Notes: generated by a model not told the origin, from the sequence alone. 51,156 bases of DNA from Candidatus Scatosoma pullicola (GCA_018712725.1 DVGN01000014.1:1-51156); one strand, 5' to 3'; positions 7,945 through 16,973 are shown, numbered from the stretch's first letter. Made by a program: numbers and translations.

Positions 7945-8387
7945 ACGCGTTCCCCTTGTGGTTTGCTTTATGCGCGCCGCCAAAGGGCAAAATCGGGCTG
8001 CGATCGGAAGTCGATCGGAACGACGGGGTCGCCGTCGGGGCGCAGCCGAAAAAAACAGAATATTTCCCCGCGCGGCGGGCTTCGGCACAAATCTTATTTG
8101 GAGTAATGGGAAAAGCCGGTGATCGCTTGGGTGTAACGTCCGGGTTAAGGATTGTCCCTTGTCCGTTATAAACATCGTTTAAGGTATAGGACTTTGGAAA
8201 ATCGCCGAAAGGCATAGCATAACAGGCGGAGGTCGCGCGCGAAAACTTGGCGCCGTTTTGCGGCGCCGGAGCGGAGAAGTACGGGGTTATATCCGTTCCG
8301 ACTTTTTGTTTTTGATCATTTTTGAGGGAATTCCGATAAAAATTCTGATTGCATTTCCGCGGCGGGCGCGGAGAGGGGAGGGATAAA
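7945..8387. other. Gene-free stretch with one hairpin
   Basis: 443 bases without a believable gene. The only clear structure is a GGCGCCG/CGGCGCC stem with a TTTTG loop at 8249-8267, with no T tract after it. No member of the dispersed repeat families and no clear promoter was found here. Confidence 0.5.
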
Positions 8388-9614
8388 ATGAAGATCATCC
8401 GGGGCAGATACAACGAAGCGAAGGTGTTTACCGACCGGATCGAAGAGGGGGCGGAAGAGCAGATCAAAGCCCTCTGCGACACGGAGGCGTATGCGGGGGA
8501 AAGAATCCGCATCATGCCCGACGTACACGCGGGGGCGGGCTGCACGATCGGCACTTCGATGACCGTTTCGGACAAGGTGTCGCCCAACATGGTGGGCGTG
8601 GACATCGGCTGCGGCATGGAACTCGTCGAACTTCAGGAGCGGGACATCGATTTCGCCGCGCTGGACGGGTGTATCCGCGAAGGGATTCCTTCGGGGATGA
8701 ACTGCCGCGCTCTGCCCCATCCCTTCGCCGAAGGGGCGGCGCTCGCCGGTCTGAAATGCTTTGCGCACGTCGACGAAGAACTCGCCCGCCGCAGCGTCGG
8801 CACGCTGGGCGGCGGCAATCATTTCATCGAGATGGACGAGGACGAAGAGGGGAAAAAGTATCTCGTCATCCATTCGGGCAGCCGGCATCTGGGGCTGGAA
8901 GTCGCGGCGTATTATCAGAGCGAGGGCTACAAACAGCTTTGCGGCAATTCCGCGGCGCAGATTCGGGAGCGCATCGCCGCGCTGAAAGAGGCGGGGCGGC
9001 AGCGGGAGATACAGGCGGCCATTCAGGAGATGAAAGAGAAGAGAGCGGACATCCCCGCCGAAAGGGCGTATGTTTCGGGCGGGTTGTTCCGGGACTACAT
9101 CGCCGACATGAAGATCGTGCAGGCGTTTGCCGACCTCAACCGCCGCGCGATGGCGGAGGTCATTCTGCGGACGATGCGCCTCACTCCCTCCGATCGGTTT
9201 GCCACCGTGCACAACTACATCGATACGGAGAAAATGATTTTGCGCAAAGGCGCGGTTTCGGCGGAGAAGGGGGAGAGGCTGCTCGTTCCCGTCAACATGC
9301 GGGACGGGGCGTTCCTCTGCGTCGGGAAGGGGAACGAAGATTGGAATTGCAGCGCGCCGCACGGTGCGGGCAGGCTGATGAGCCGGGGCAGGGCTGCGGC
9401 GACGCTGTCCGTCGAAGAGTTCCGGCGGCAGATGGAAGGCGTATATACCACCTGCGTGGGGGAGGGCACGCTGGACGAAAGCCCCATGGCGTACAAGGGG
9501 ATGGAAGAGATCGCCGCGAACATCTCGCCCACGGCGGAAATCGTGAAACGGCTCCGCCCCGTCTATAACTTCAAGGCGGGGGAGGAGGACCGCGGAAGGG
9601 CAATCCGGAATTAG
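8388..9614 (+). CDS. rtcB: RtcB-family RNA ligase
   Basis: 408 residues from the ATG at 8388, preceded by GGGGAGGG. RtcB joins RNA 2',3'-cyclic phosphate or 3'-phosphate ends to 5'-OH ends with GTP and manganese. The family's metal and nucleotide residues are visible: DVHAGAGCTIG, Cys75 in GVDIGCGME, His145 in GGGNHFIEMD, HSGSRHLG, and the guanylylated His325 in APHGAGRLMSR. The length and the motif spacing fit the bacterial form of about 400 residues. No archease or RtcA/RtcR gene is nearby and the gene appears monocistronic, converging with the membrane protein gene at 9704. Role, as in other bacteria, is probably repair of cleaved tRNA or rRNA. Confidence 0.93.
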   Translation: MKIIRGRYNEAKVFTDRIEEGAEEQIKALCDTEAYAGERIRIMPDVHAGAGCTIGTSMTVSDKVSPNMVGVDIGCGMELVELQERDIDFAALDGCIREGIPSGMNCRALPHPFAEGAALAGLKCFAHVDEELARRSVGTLGGGNHFIEMDEDEEGKKYLVIHSGSRHLGLEVAAYYQSEGYKQLCGNSAAQIRERIAALKEAGRQREIQAAIQEMKEKRADIPAERAYVSGGLFRDYIADMKIVQAFADLNRRAMAEVILRTMRLTPSDRFATVHNYIDTEKMILRKGAVSAEKGERLLVPVNMRDGAFLCVGKGNEDWNCSAPHGAGRLMSRGRAAATLSVEEFRRQMEGVYTTCVGEGTLDESPMAYKGMEEIAANISPTAEIVKRLRPVYNFKAGEEDRGRAIRN

Positions 9615-9641
9615 GAATTGTGGGTTGGGGATGATAAAATA

Positions 9642-9667
9642 CAGGCGCGCCCGTCCGGGCGCGCCTG
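9642..9667 (-). terminator. Hairpin between convergent genes
   Basis: CAGGCGCGCCCG and CGGGCGCGCCTG form a perfect 12-base palindrome around two bases. On the minus strand it is followed by TATTTTATC, so it best serves the leftward gene at 9704-10885; it may also stop rtcB transcription. Confidence 0.55.
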
Positions 9668-9703
9668 CGGCGTTCTGCGGTTTATCCGGCGTTTTGTTCC
9701 GCT

Positions 9704-10885
9704 TTATTCCTTCCGCTTTCCGAAGGGGAAACGAAAGCGCTTTTTCTTCGTTATCTCTTCCCTGTCCCCGTCGTCTGCGCTTTCGGACAGGGCGGTTTCC
9801 CCCGTCTCGTCTTCCGAAGAGGGGGCGGGGCGCTTTTCGTCGTCCTCCCCGTCGCTCTCTTCGTCGTCCGCCGCAAACAGCGCGCCTTCCCAAATTTTCC
9901 GATCTTCGCCGCTTTCGGGCGGGGTATCGGGCGGCAGAAATTCGTCGGGGAAATCCGCGCCGTCCGACGCGTCCGCGCTTTCCCGCGCGTCCGGCTCGAA
10001 CACCTCTTTTTCGGGGGAGAGGGGTTCCCCTTTCAGCCAGCGCCTGAATTTTTCGGAGAGGGAGGGGCGCGCTGCGGCCGGCGCCTCCGGTTCTTCCGCG
10101 GCGGGGAGGGGAAGCACGGAGGTGTCCCGTTCGTCCTCTTTCGCCTTCTTGTCCGCGGCTTTCAGCAGCTTCGCCTCGATGCGGGCGGACTGCTTTTTGC
10201 GTTTTTTCTCCTCCCGCGCGGCTTCTTTTCCGGCGGCGCGTTCGGCGTCGCGGCGGAGTTTGTCCTCCGCCTTTTTACGCTTCTGTTCGGCGCGGAAAGC
10301 CTCCACTTTTTCTTTGAGTTTCAGCTGGTTTTTGGTGGGCTGTTTGGGGGGCGGCACTTCCTTGCCCGCGATTTTTTTGAAGAAATTGCCCACCGTGCGC
10401 ACGGGTTTGAGCATCCCGTCGAGATCGGCTTCCAGCGCCTCCAAAAGGAAATTCACGCGGTTTGTCAGGATCTTGATGAGGACTTCGAAGACGATTTGCA
10501 GGCACCAGCCGACGATCATGAGGGCGGCGAGAATGACGGAGAGGGCGGAGACGTGTTCCACGGCGGTGCAGATGCCGTACACGGTCAGCCCCAGCGTGAA
10601 CAGCTTTATCAGCCGTTTGCACCAGACGTAGACGGCGGTGCCCCGCTTTTTCAGCCGCCTGCCTTCGGGGGATTTGCCGCACGCCGTCACCGTGAGAAAG
10701 AAGGCGAAATAGGCGGCGGAAATGACGAGAAGGACGATGTTGAGCGCGAGATACCCCGCGCCGGCGATGAGGTTGTAGACGAGATAGAGTATGTATATGA
10801 TCTGCGTGGCGACGTTGCGTATGTAGTCCACCCGTCTGAGGTCGGACACCGTCTGCCTGATCGCCATTTTCGTGTAATCGAGCAT
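9704..10885 (-). CDS. Membrane protein with a long charged C-terminal tail
   Basis: 393 residues from the ATG at 10885, which has GGGAG 8 bases upstream; the longer frame has no ribosome site. Hydrophobic segments lie at about residues 24-64 (two spans), 94-112 and 116-140. From about residue 170 the protein changes to lysine/arginine/glutamate/alanine-rich helix (KLKEKVEAFRAEQKRKKAEDK, EREEKKRKKQSARIEAKLL-like), then a proline- and aspartate-rich acidic stretch that looks disordered, and ends in a basic RFRFPFGKRKE. I recognise no family. The tail is probably cytoplasmic. It is divergent from the YcjF-like gene at 11221, with a TATAAT box on the minus strand at 10935-10940. Confidence 0.75.
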   Translation of the reverse strand: MLDYTKMAIRQTVSDLRRVDYIRNVATQIIYILYLVYNLIAGAGYLALNIVLLVISAAYFAFFLTVTACGKSPEGRRLKKRGTAVYVWCKRLIKLFTLGLTVYGICTAVEHVSALSVILAALMIVGWCLQIVFEVLIKILTNRVNFLLEALEADLDGMLKPVRTVGNFFKKIAGKEVPPPKQPTKNQLKLKEKVEAFRAEQKRKKAEDKLRRDAERAAGKEAAREEKKRKKQSARIEAKLLKAADKKAKEDERDTSVLPLPAAEEPEAPAAARPSLSEKFRRWLKGEPLSPEKEVFEPDARESADASDGADFPDEFLPPDTPPESGEDRKIWEGALFAADDEESDGEDDEKRPAPSSEDETGETALSESADDGDREEITKKKRFRFPFGKRKE

Positions 10886-11143
10886 GATATTTCTCCCGCG
10901 GCGCGCCTTCCGCGCGCCCGCTGTTCCGCTTTCTATTATACTATAAACCGCGGAAAAAGGAAAGGAAACGGCATAGGAAATTTTTTCATTTTCTCCGTTT
11001 TTCCTCCCGATTTTGCCGTTTTTTGTCTCTTCCGACCCGCTTTTTGCCGTCATTCCGGCGCCGTTTTTCCGCCTGTTTTCAACCGGTTGCGGGCGATTTT
11101 CTCTCCTTCGGCTGCCGAATGCGGCTTTTTTCGGGACTTTTGC

Positions 11144-11172
11144 TTGCTTTTCGGCGGCGACTGTGGTATAAT
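11144..11172 (+). promoter_or_regulatory. Promoter of the YcjF-like gene
   Basis: TTGCTT (11144-11149), 17 bases, TATAAT (11167-11172). The gap 10886-11220 holds this and a leftward TATAAT box but no repeat family. Confidence 0.55.
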
Positions 11173-11220
11173 CTCACAAACGAAGTTCTTCCCGGCGGAC
11201 GTCCGGGAGGGGAGGAGTTT

Positions 11221-12249
11221 ATGAAAAAGAAAAATCTGCCCGCGGAACTCTCCGAAGAGCCGAAGGCGAAAAAATATCTGGCGGGCGAAGAGGAGTACAC
11301 CTTTTCCGATTCCGTTTCCGACGCCTTCCGCCAGAAAAACGAAAAGACCTTTTTTGCGCTCATCTTTGCCGCGGTGTTCGTCATCCTTTTGCTGGTCGTC
11401 GCCGCCGTCGCCGATCTGCTCGTCCTCTGTTTTGAGGTCAACAGGATTTTCGGCTATACCATGGTTGCGGTCACCGCGATTCTGGTCGGCGTTTTTATCG
11501 TCCGTCCGATCGTCAGGGTGCTGTTTTCCCGCTTCTTCGTCGTCGACGTGACGGCGGATAAGTGCAATATGGCGCGGCGGCGGAACTATCGGGCGCTTAA
11601 AGAGGTCGCCCGCGCGCTCGTGCGGTATAACGCCGATCCCAAAAACCGAAAATTCCGTTACCTTTCGGCGGAGCGGGCGGACAAGATCTCGGCGGCACTC
11701 GAAAGCCGGGACAGGGCGGCGCTGAAAGGCGCGATGAAGGAGGCGTATTCGACGGACGTGGGGAAGTTCGCCGGCTCCCTCATCCGCGGGAGCGCCGGCA
11801 AGGCGTTTCTCATCACCTCCGTGTCTCAGAACGACAAAGTAGACGGGCTGGCGGTGCTGCTCATCAATCTTTCCCTCGTCAAACAGATTGTCGGCGCCTA
11901 CGGCTACCGCCCCTCTTACGCCAAGTTGTTCCGCATATACGTGGCGGTGCTGCGCAACGCCCTCATCGCCTACGGGATGCAGAACGTCAACTGGTTCAAC
12001 GTGTTCGGAAAGTTCTTCGCGGGGGTGGCGCGCAAAATCCCCTTTGTGGACACGCTGGTGGACAGCACCGTGCAGGGGGCGGTGAGCGCCTTTCTGACCT
12101 TCCTCATCGGCTATAAGACGAAAAAATATCTCTGCTCCGATTATAAAAAGCAGGAGAAGCTGGACGACGAAGGGGCGGATTTTGCGGACGACGAAGTGCG
12201 GCTCGCGGCGGCTGCGGCGAGAAAATTGCAGAAGGACAAGGCCGTCTGA
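11221..12249 (+). CDS. YcjF/DUF697-like membrane protein
   Basis: 342 residues from the ATG at 11221, preceded by GGGAGGGGAGGAG. After a charged N-terminus, two membrane spans lie at about residues 43-66 and 73-95, followed by a basic segment (RPIVRVLFSRFF). The C-terminal half (SLIRGSAGKAFLITSVSQNDKVDGLAVLLINLSLVKQI, then YGYRPSYAKLFRIYVAVL and a glycine-spaced VQGAVSAFLTFLIGYKTKKYLC) looks like the DUF697/YcjF domain, which folds into a compact helical membrane-associated unit. In other bacteria it is often near or fused to a GTPase (YcjX), but no GTPase is present here. Function unknown. Confidence 0.7.
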   Translation: MKKKNLPAELSEEPKAKKYLAGEEEYTFSDSVSDAFRQKNEKTFFALIFAAVFVILLLVVAAVADLLVLCFEVNRIFGYTMVAVTAILVGVFIVRPIVRVLFSRFFVVDVTADKCNMARRRNYRALKEVARALVRYNADPKNRKFRYLSAERADKISAALESRDRAALKGAMKEAYSTDVGKFAGSLIRGSAGKAFLITSVSQNDKVDGLAVLLINLSLVKQIVGAYGYRPSYAKLFRIYVAVLRNALIAYGMQNVNWFNVFGKFFAGVARKIPFVDTLVDSTVQGAVSAFLTFLIGYKTKKYLCSDYKKQEKLDDEGADFADDEVRLAAAAARKLQKDKAV

Positions 12250-12296
12250 CGGGGATATGTTCCGTTTTTCGCGGGGACAAGAGGGGATAGCAAATA

Positions 12297-12990
12297 ATCC
12301 TTTTTGCGGATTGAACGGGGCAGGGTTGCGGCGAGCGTTCGATTGCCTGACGGCAATGGTTTTATTTGTGGGCGCTGCCCACGCCCGCAAGAGGCAATGC
12401 CTCTTGACTCGTATTGCGCAAAACTACGTTTTGCTTTGTGGGGAATGGGAAGGCAAGTCTGTGACTTGCTTATTGCGGGAATGATTCGCGGCAAAGCCGC
12501 GTTTGACCGCCGGCGCGGTAGGGCGCAAACCTGCGGTTTGCTTGTTTGGGAAGGGGTACGCCTGACGGCGGGGATTGCCTGACGGCAATGAAGCGCAAAA
12601 CTTCGTTTTGCTTATTGTGGGAATAGAGTGCGCCTTGTGGCGCTGACCGCTGACGCGGTGAAGATTGCGGGCTCCGCCCTGCACCCGCAAGGGGCAATGC
12701 CCCTTGACTCCGAGTCGGCGCAAGTCTGCGACTTGCTTATGGGGGAATAAATTGCGCCTGACGGCGCTGACCGCTGACGCGGTGAAGATTGCGGGCTCCG
12801 CCCTGCACCCGCAAGGGACATTGTCCCTTGACTCCGAGTCGGCGCAAGTCTGCGACTTGCTTATGGGGGAATAAATTGCGCCTGACGGCGTTGACCGCTA
12901 CGCGATAAAGGATTGCGGGCTTCGCCCTGCACCCGCAAGGGACATTGTCCCTTGACCCGTATTGCGCAAAACTTCGTTTTGCTTGGGGCA
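12297..12990. repeat. Array of small hairpins with a 124-bp tandem repeat
   Basis: About 700 bases between the YcjF-like gene and the methyltransferase gene consist almost wholly of short hairpins. Three units repeat at 123-124 bases (GATTGCGGG at 12663, 12787 and 12910); the part before 12640 holds the same hairpins in another order. One hairpin type is GCAAGTC/GACTTGC, GCAAACC/GGTTTGC or GCAAAAC/GTTTTGC around a three-base loop; another is GAGGC/GCCTC, GGGGC/GCCCC or GGGAC/GTCCC between CAA and TTGACT. Others are ATTGCC/GGCAAT, GCGCC/GGCGC, ACCGC/GCGGT and GACTC/GAGTC. Arms change as pairs. Open frames through the array are by-products. Confidence 0.85.
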
Positions 12991-13037
12991 GGGGTGAGAT
13001 GAGTGCGGGGAAGTCGGATAAAACGGAGGAAGAAAAA

Positions 13038-14204
13038 ATGGATTTACTCGTTCCCGTGGCGGCGGGGGCGGAAGGGGTGGTCAAAAGACAGCTTCTGTCT
13101 CTCGGCTATCCCAAGGCGCCCGCCTTTGACGGCAGGATACAACTTTCGGGAGATTGGCGGGACGTCGCCCGGCTCAATCTCTTTCTCCGCAGCGGGGAGA
13201 GGGTGCTCGTCCGGCTGGCGAAATTCCCCGCGGTCACCTTTGACGAGCTGTACGACGGGTTTTATTCCCTGCCCTGGGAGGATTGGCTGCGCGTCGATTC
13301 CCGCATCCTCATGGACGGCAAGAGCGCGGGCAGCCGGCTTGCCGCCGTGAAGGCGGCGGGCGGGGTGGCGAAAAAGGCGATCATCCGACGGCTTGCCGAC
13401 AAACTTGCGCCCGGCCGCAAGACCTTCGACGAGAGCGGCGCGCGCACCGTCGTCGATTTTTCCGTTCTCCGCGACGTCGTCACCGTCAGCGTCGACACTT
13501 CGGGCGAGGGGCTGCACAAGCGGGGATACCGCGATCTCGCCTATACGGCGCCCCTCAAAGAGACGCTGGCGGCAACGCTTATCGACCTCTCCCTCTGGCA
13601 CCCGGACGCCGACCCCGAAAAGCCGTTTGCCGATCCCTTCTGCGGCAGCGGCACGCTGCCCATAGAAGCGGCGATGAAGGGGTTGCACATCCCGCCCGGA
13701 CTGCGGCGGCGGTTCGATTTCGAGAACTGGGCGTTTGTCCCCGCCGACGCCGCGGCGCGGGCGCGGGAAGAGGGGGAGGACGGGATCCTGCGGGATCGCA
13801 GGCTGCACATTTTCGCCTCCGACATCTCCCCCGAAGCGGTGTCCGCCGCCCGTCGGCATGCCAAGCGGGCGGGCGTGGGGGACAGGATCTCCTTTTCCGT
13901 GTCCGACGTGCGGGATTTTTCCGCGCGCGGGGAGTACGGCGCCATCGTCTGCAATCCGCCCTACGGGGAGAGGCTGTTTGGCGCCGAAGAGGTGCGCGCG
14001 CTGTATGCGGCGTTCGGGCGGGCGTATCGGGCGCTGCCCGAATGGAGCGCGTACGTCCTCACCTCCCGGCCCGATTTCGAGCGGGATTTCGGCAGGCGGG
14101 CGGATCGGAAAAAGCGGTTTTTCAACGCCAACATCCCCTGTACCTTTTACGCCTTTTTCGGCGCCAAACCGCCCCGGAAAGCGGAGGGGCGGGAAGATGG
14201 ATAA
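13038..14204 (+). CDS. THUMP-domain rRNA guanine-N2 methyltransferase, RlmL/YpsC type
   Basis: 388 residues from the ATG at 13038 with CGGAGGAAG upstream. The first ~155 residues carry the ferredoxin-like and THUMP regions (LLVPVAAGAEGVVKRQL at the start, then SVDTSGEGLHKRGYRDL). The methyltransferase half has DPFCGSGTLPIEAAM (motif for S-adenosylmethionine and the PIEA signature of this group), FASDISPEAVSAARRHA, and the catalytic NPPYGERL. This is the Gram-positive YpsC/RlmL-N-like family that modifies 23S rRNA guanine. It stands alone between the hairpin array and glnN; its terminator may be the hairpin that overlaps the glnN promoter. Confidence 0.9.
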   Translation: MDLLVPVAAGAEGVVKRQLLSLGYPKAPAFDGRIQLSGDWRDVARLNLFLRSGERVLVRLAKFPAVTFDELYDGFYSLPWEDWLRVDSRILMDGKSAGSRLAAVKAAGGVAKKAIIRRLADKLAPGRKTFDESGARTVVDFSVLRDVVTVSVDTSGEGLHKRGYRDLAYTAPLKETLAATLIDLSLWHPDADPEKPFADPFCGSGTLPIEAAMKGLHIPPGLRRRFDFENWAFVPADAAARAREEGEDGILRDRRLHIFASDISPEAVSAARRHAKRAGVGDRISFSVSDVRDFSARGEYGAIVCNPPYGERLFGAEEVRALYAAFGRAYRALPEWSAYVLTSRPDFERDFGRRADRKKRFFNANIPCTFYAFFGAKPPRKAEGREDG

Positions 14205-14374
14205 ACTTTGTTTTTCACGGTAAAAGGCGCAAAATCGGGTCGGTTTACACCCGAAAACGGCTTTTGCAGGCGGGATTTCGGCATATAAAGTTTGTTTTGT
14301 AAGGTAAATGCCGAAAAAAACGAAAGAAAAAAAAGTTATCTGCGGGGCGGACGGATTTTATCTGCTTTTGCAAA

Positions 14375-14421
14375 AAAACGAGCGGAAATGATTTGACATT
14401 TTCCGCCCGTTTTTTTATAAT
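14375..14421 (+). promoter_or_regulatory. glnN promoter inside a terminator-like inverted repeat
   Basis: TTGACA (14393-14398), 17 bases, TATAAT (14416-14421): full consensus. It overlaps a long inverted repeat, arms 14375-14390 and 14397-14413, 16 of 17 positions pairing around ATTTGA, followed by T up to 14416. The repeat reads as a terminator for the upstream gene but also covers the -35 box. The rest of the 314-base gap holds no gene. Confidence 0.75.
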
Positions 14422-14518
14422 GCTTCTGTATTCGGAACGCAAAAGGCGCGGTTTTACGGGGGATTTTTGCGGAATATACCAAAAGCGAAAAAACTTTTAT
14501 CCAAAGGAGAGACGGAAT

Positions 14519-16624
14519 ATGGAAGGAAAGGACAAGACCGGAACGATGGACATCCCCTCGATGTTCGGCGAGAACGTGTTCAACGACGTGGTGATGCGCA
14601 GTACGCTGCCGCGGGACGTGTACAGATCGCTGCGCAAGACGATCGACGCGGGGCAGCCCATCGACATGTCCATCGCGGACACGGTGGCGAACGCGATGAA
14701 GGACTGGGCGGTGAGCAAGGGCGCGACCCATTACACCCATTGGTTCCAGCCCCTCACCAACCTGACGGCGGAGAAGCACGACAGCTTCATCGAGCCGTGC
14801 GGCGGGGACGTCGTCATCATGCAGCTTACGGGCAAATCCCTCATCGTCGGGGAGCCGGACGCCTCCTCCTTCCCTTCGGGCGGGTCGCGCGCGACGTGTG
14901 CCGCCCGCGGCTATACGGCATGGGATCCCACGTCGCCCGCCTTCGTGAAGGAGGGGACGCTGTATATCCCCACCGTGTTCGTCTCGTACACGGGGGAGAC
15001 GCTGGATAAAAAGGCGCCCCTTCTCAAATCGATGACGGCGATCGACCGCGCGGCAAAGCGGGTCCTTAAACTGTTCGGCATAGACTGCCGCAAGGTCGCC
15101 ACGACGGTCGGCCCCGAACAGGAATATTTCCTCGTCGACGAAAAGGTGTACGAAGAGAGGGAGGATCTCATCCTGACGGGCAGAACGCTGTTCGGCGCGC
15201 CCGCACCCCGCGGACAGGAACTCGAAGACCACTATTTCGGGGTCCTGAAGCCCCGCATCGCCGAGTTCATGCACGATCTCGACCGGACGCTGTGGAGTTA
15301 CGGCATTCTCGCCAAGACCAAGCACAACGAAGTGGCGCCCGCCCAGCACGAACTTGCGCCCGTGTTCACGACGACCAACATCGCGGTGGACAACAACCAG
15401 CTGACGATGGAGGTCATGCGCAAGGTGGCGAAGCGGCACGGCATGGTCTGCCTGCTGCACGAAAAGCCCTTTGAGGGGATCAACGGCTCGGGCAAGCACA
15501 ACAACTGGTCTCTGTCCACGGACACGGGGCTGAATCTGCTCGACCCCGGCGACCATCCGGAGGGGAACGCGCTGTTCATGCTCGTGCTCGCCTGCGTGAT
15601 CGCGGCGGTGGACAAATACCAGGGGATTTTGCGCGCCTGCGTCGCGTCCGCGGGGAACGACCACCGTCTCGGCGCCAACGAAGCGCCCCCCGCCATCATC
15701 TCCGTCTATCTCGGAGACCAGCTCGGCGCGTTGGTGGACAGCATCGTTCTGGGCAAAAACTACACGCCGAGCGAGCCGGTCAAGGGCTCCATCGGGGTGC
15801 CCGAATCCCCCATTTTTCCCATCGATTCCACCGACCGCAACCGCACCTCTCCCTTTGCGTTTACGGGAAATAAATTCGAATTCCGCATGCTCGGTTCGGC
15901 GGCGTCCGTCGCCGACCCCAACATCGTGCTGAATACGATCGTCGCGCAGGAGTTTTCCGTGGCGGCGGAAAAGCTGGAGCGTTCGGAGAATTTCGCGAAG
16001 GACTGCAAGGCGTATACGGAAAAGCTGCTCAAAGCGCACTACCGCGTCATTTTCAACTATAACGGCTATGGGCCCGAATGGGAACCGGAAGCGGAGAGGA
16101 GGGGACTTCTCAACAACAAGAACACGGCGGACGCCGTTCCCGAATTTTTCAAGAAGGAAAACATCGACGTGTTCGTCGAACAGGGGGTGTATACCGAGTC
16201 CGAAGCGATCGCCCGCGCCAAGATACAGTTGGAAAACTACGTCAAGACCATCCGCATCGAAGCGCTCACCATGCTCGACATGGCGAAAAAGCAGATCTAT
16301 CCCGCCGTCTCTTCCTACGTCGGCGATCTGTGCAGTGCGCTGATGGCGAAAAAGTCGGTCGTCGATCTGCCCTGCGCCGAAGACGAAGCGGTCATCAAAA
16401 CCCTGGCTGCCGCAAACGAGAATATGATGGCGGCGGTGCGCAAGCTTGAAAGCGATCTTGCGGACATGCCGGAAGGGGAGAGAGAATCCTCTCAGCGGAT
16501 GGCGCACGTCGTCGTGCCCGACATGGAGGCGGTGCGCAGGTACGCGGACGAAGCGGAAAAACTCTGCTCGGCGGAGTATTGGCCCTTCCCCACTTATACC
16601 GATCTGCTGTTCAGCGTCAAGTGA
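14519..16624 (+). CDS. glnN: Type III glutamine synthetase
   Basis: 701 residues from the ATG at 14519 (AAAGGAGAG upstream). It makes glutamine from glutamate, ammonia and ATP. The type III family is about 700 residues, larger than GlnA (about 450), and shows here its N-terminal DIPSMFGENVFNDVVM, then THYTHWFQPLT, NEVAPAQHELAP (about residue 271), EKPFEGINGSGKHNNWS (about 320), ASAGNDHRLGANEAPPA and NRTSPFAFTGNKFEFRM (about 440). Type III enzymes form two hexameric rings. The gene is monocistronic, with a consensus promoter inside an inverted repeat upstream and a strong hairpin pair downstream, so nitrogen-dependent repression through that repeat is possible but unproven. Confidence 0.96.
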   Translation: MEGKDKTGTMDIPSMFGENVFNDVVMRSTLPRDVYRSLRKTIDAGQPIDMSIADTVANAMKDWAVSKGATHYTHWFQPLTNLTAEKHDSFIEPCGGDVVIMQLTGKSLIVGEPDASSFPSGGSRATCAARGYTAWDPTSPAFVKEGTLYIPTVFVSYTGETLDKKAPLLKSMTAIDRAAKRVLKLFGIDCRKVATTVGPEQEYFLVDEKVYEEREDLILTGRTLFGAPAPRGQELEDHYFGVLKPRIAEFMHDLDRTLWSYGILAKTKHNEVAPAQHELAPVFTTTNIAVDNNQLTMEVMRKVAKRHGMVCLLHEKPFEGINGSGKHNNWSLSTDTGLNLLDPGDHPEGNALFMLVLACVIAAVDKYQGILRACVASAGNDHRLGANEAPPAIISVYLGDQLGALVDSIVLGKNYTPSEPVKGSIGVPESPIFPIDSTDRNRTSPFAFTGNKFEFRMLGSAASVADPNIVLNTIVAQEFSVAAEKLERSENFAKDCKAYTEKLLKAHYRVIFNYNGYGPEWEPEAERRGLLNNKNTADAVPEFFKKENIDVFVEQGVYTESEAIARAKIQLENYVKTIRIEALTMLDMAKKQIYPAVSSYVGDLCSALMAKKSVVDLPCAEDEAVIKTLAAANENMMAAVRKLESDLADMPEGERESSQRMAHVVVPDMEAVRRYADEAEKLCSAEYWPFPTYTDLLFSVK

Positions 16625-16647
16625 TAGGGATTGATTTTCGGAACGTT

Positions 16648-16706
16648 TCCGCGCCCTTAACGGGCGCGGAAAGAAGCGCTCCCCGCGAAATTCGCGGGGA
16701 GCGCTT
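16648..16706 (+). terminator. Double hairpin after glnN
   Basis: TCCGCGCCC/GGGCGCGGA at 16648-16670, then a perfect 16-base palindrome arm pair at 16674-16706 (AAGCGCTCCCCGCGAA and its complement) ending CTTTCG. Confidence 0.65.
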
Positions 16707-16765
16707 TCGTCCATACGGGCGTGTTTTAAGGGGGAGAGAAAGAGGCGACACCGCGTCCCACATTA

Positions 16766-16789
16766 TGGCTCCCTTGTGCAAAGGAGGTT
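16766..16789 (-). repeat. Solitary family C arm, reversed
   Basis: GGCTCCCTTGTGCAAAGG, the family C second hairpin in inverse orientation and imperfect. Besides this, the 579-base gap 16625-17203 holds the glnN terminator and the oppA promoter and leader. Confidence 0.6.
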
Positions 16790-16919
16790 GGCGGCAAATT
16801 GCGGACAAAAGGAGATTGTAACGGGCTTATAAAGGGCATAAAAACGAAAAGTATAAGATTTTGTTATATTACCTTCACATTTTTTCATACAATTTTCATG
16901 AAAACATCGTGAAAATCGA

Positions 16920-16949
16920 TTGACAAAATAAATCCGATGTTGTTATAAT
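16920..16949 (+). promoter_or_regulatory. Promoter of the peptide-transporter operon
   Basis: TTGACA (16920-16925), 18 bases, TATAAT (16944-16949). The expected start near 16956 leaves a leader of almost 250 bases before the first gene. Confidence 0.75.
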
Positions 16950-16973
16950 ATGCGTATCATAGATTTGAGGGGA

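Noticed and set aside
12297..12990. CRISPR array
   Set aside because: Units of 124 bases have no unique spacers, the repeats are themselves chains of hairpins, and no cas gene is present.
12945..13037. Upstream start for the rRNA methyltransferase gene
   Set aside because: The earlier ATG lies in the hairpin array and has no ribosome site, whereas the ATG at 13038 has GGAGGAAG and begins the family's normal N-terminus.
14205..14370. Two similar AAACTTTG/AAAGTTTG stretches about 80 bases apart before glnN
   Set aside because: Similarity is short and imperfect; I could not show it is more than chance in a low-complexity stretch.
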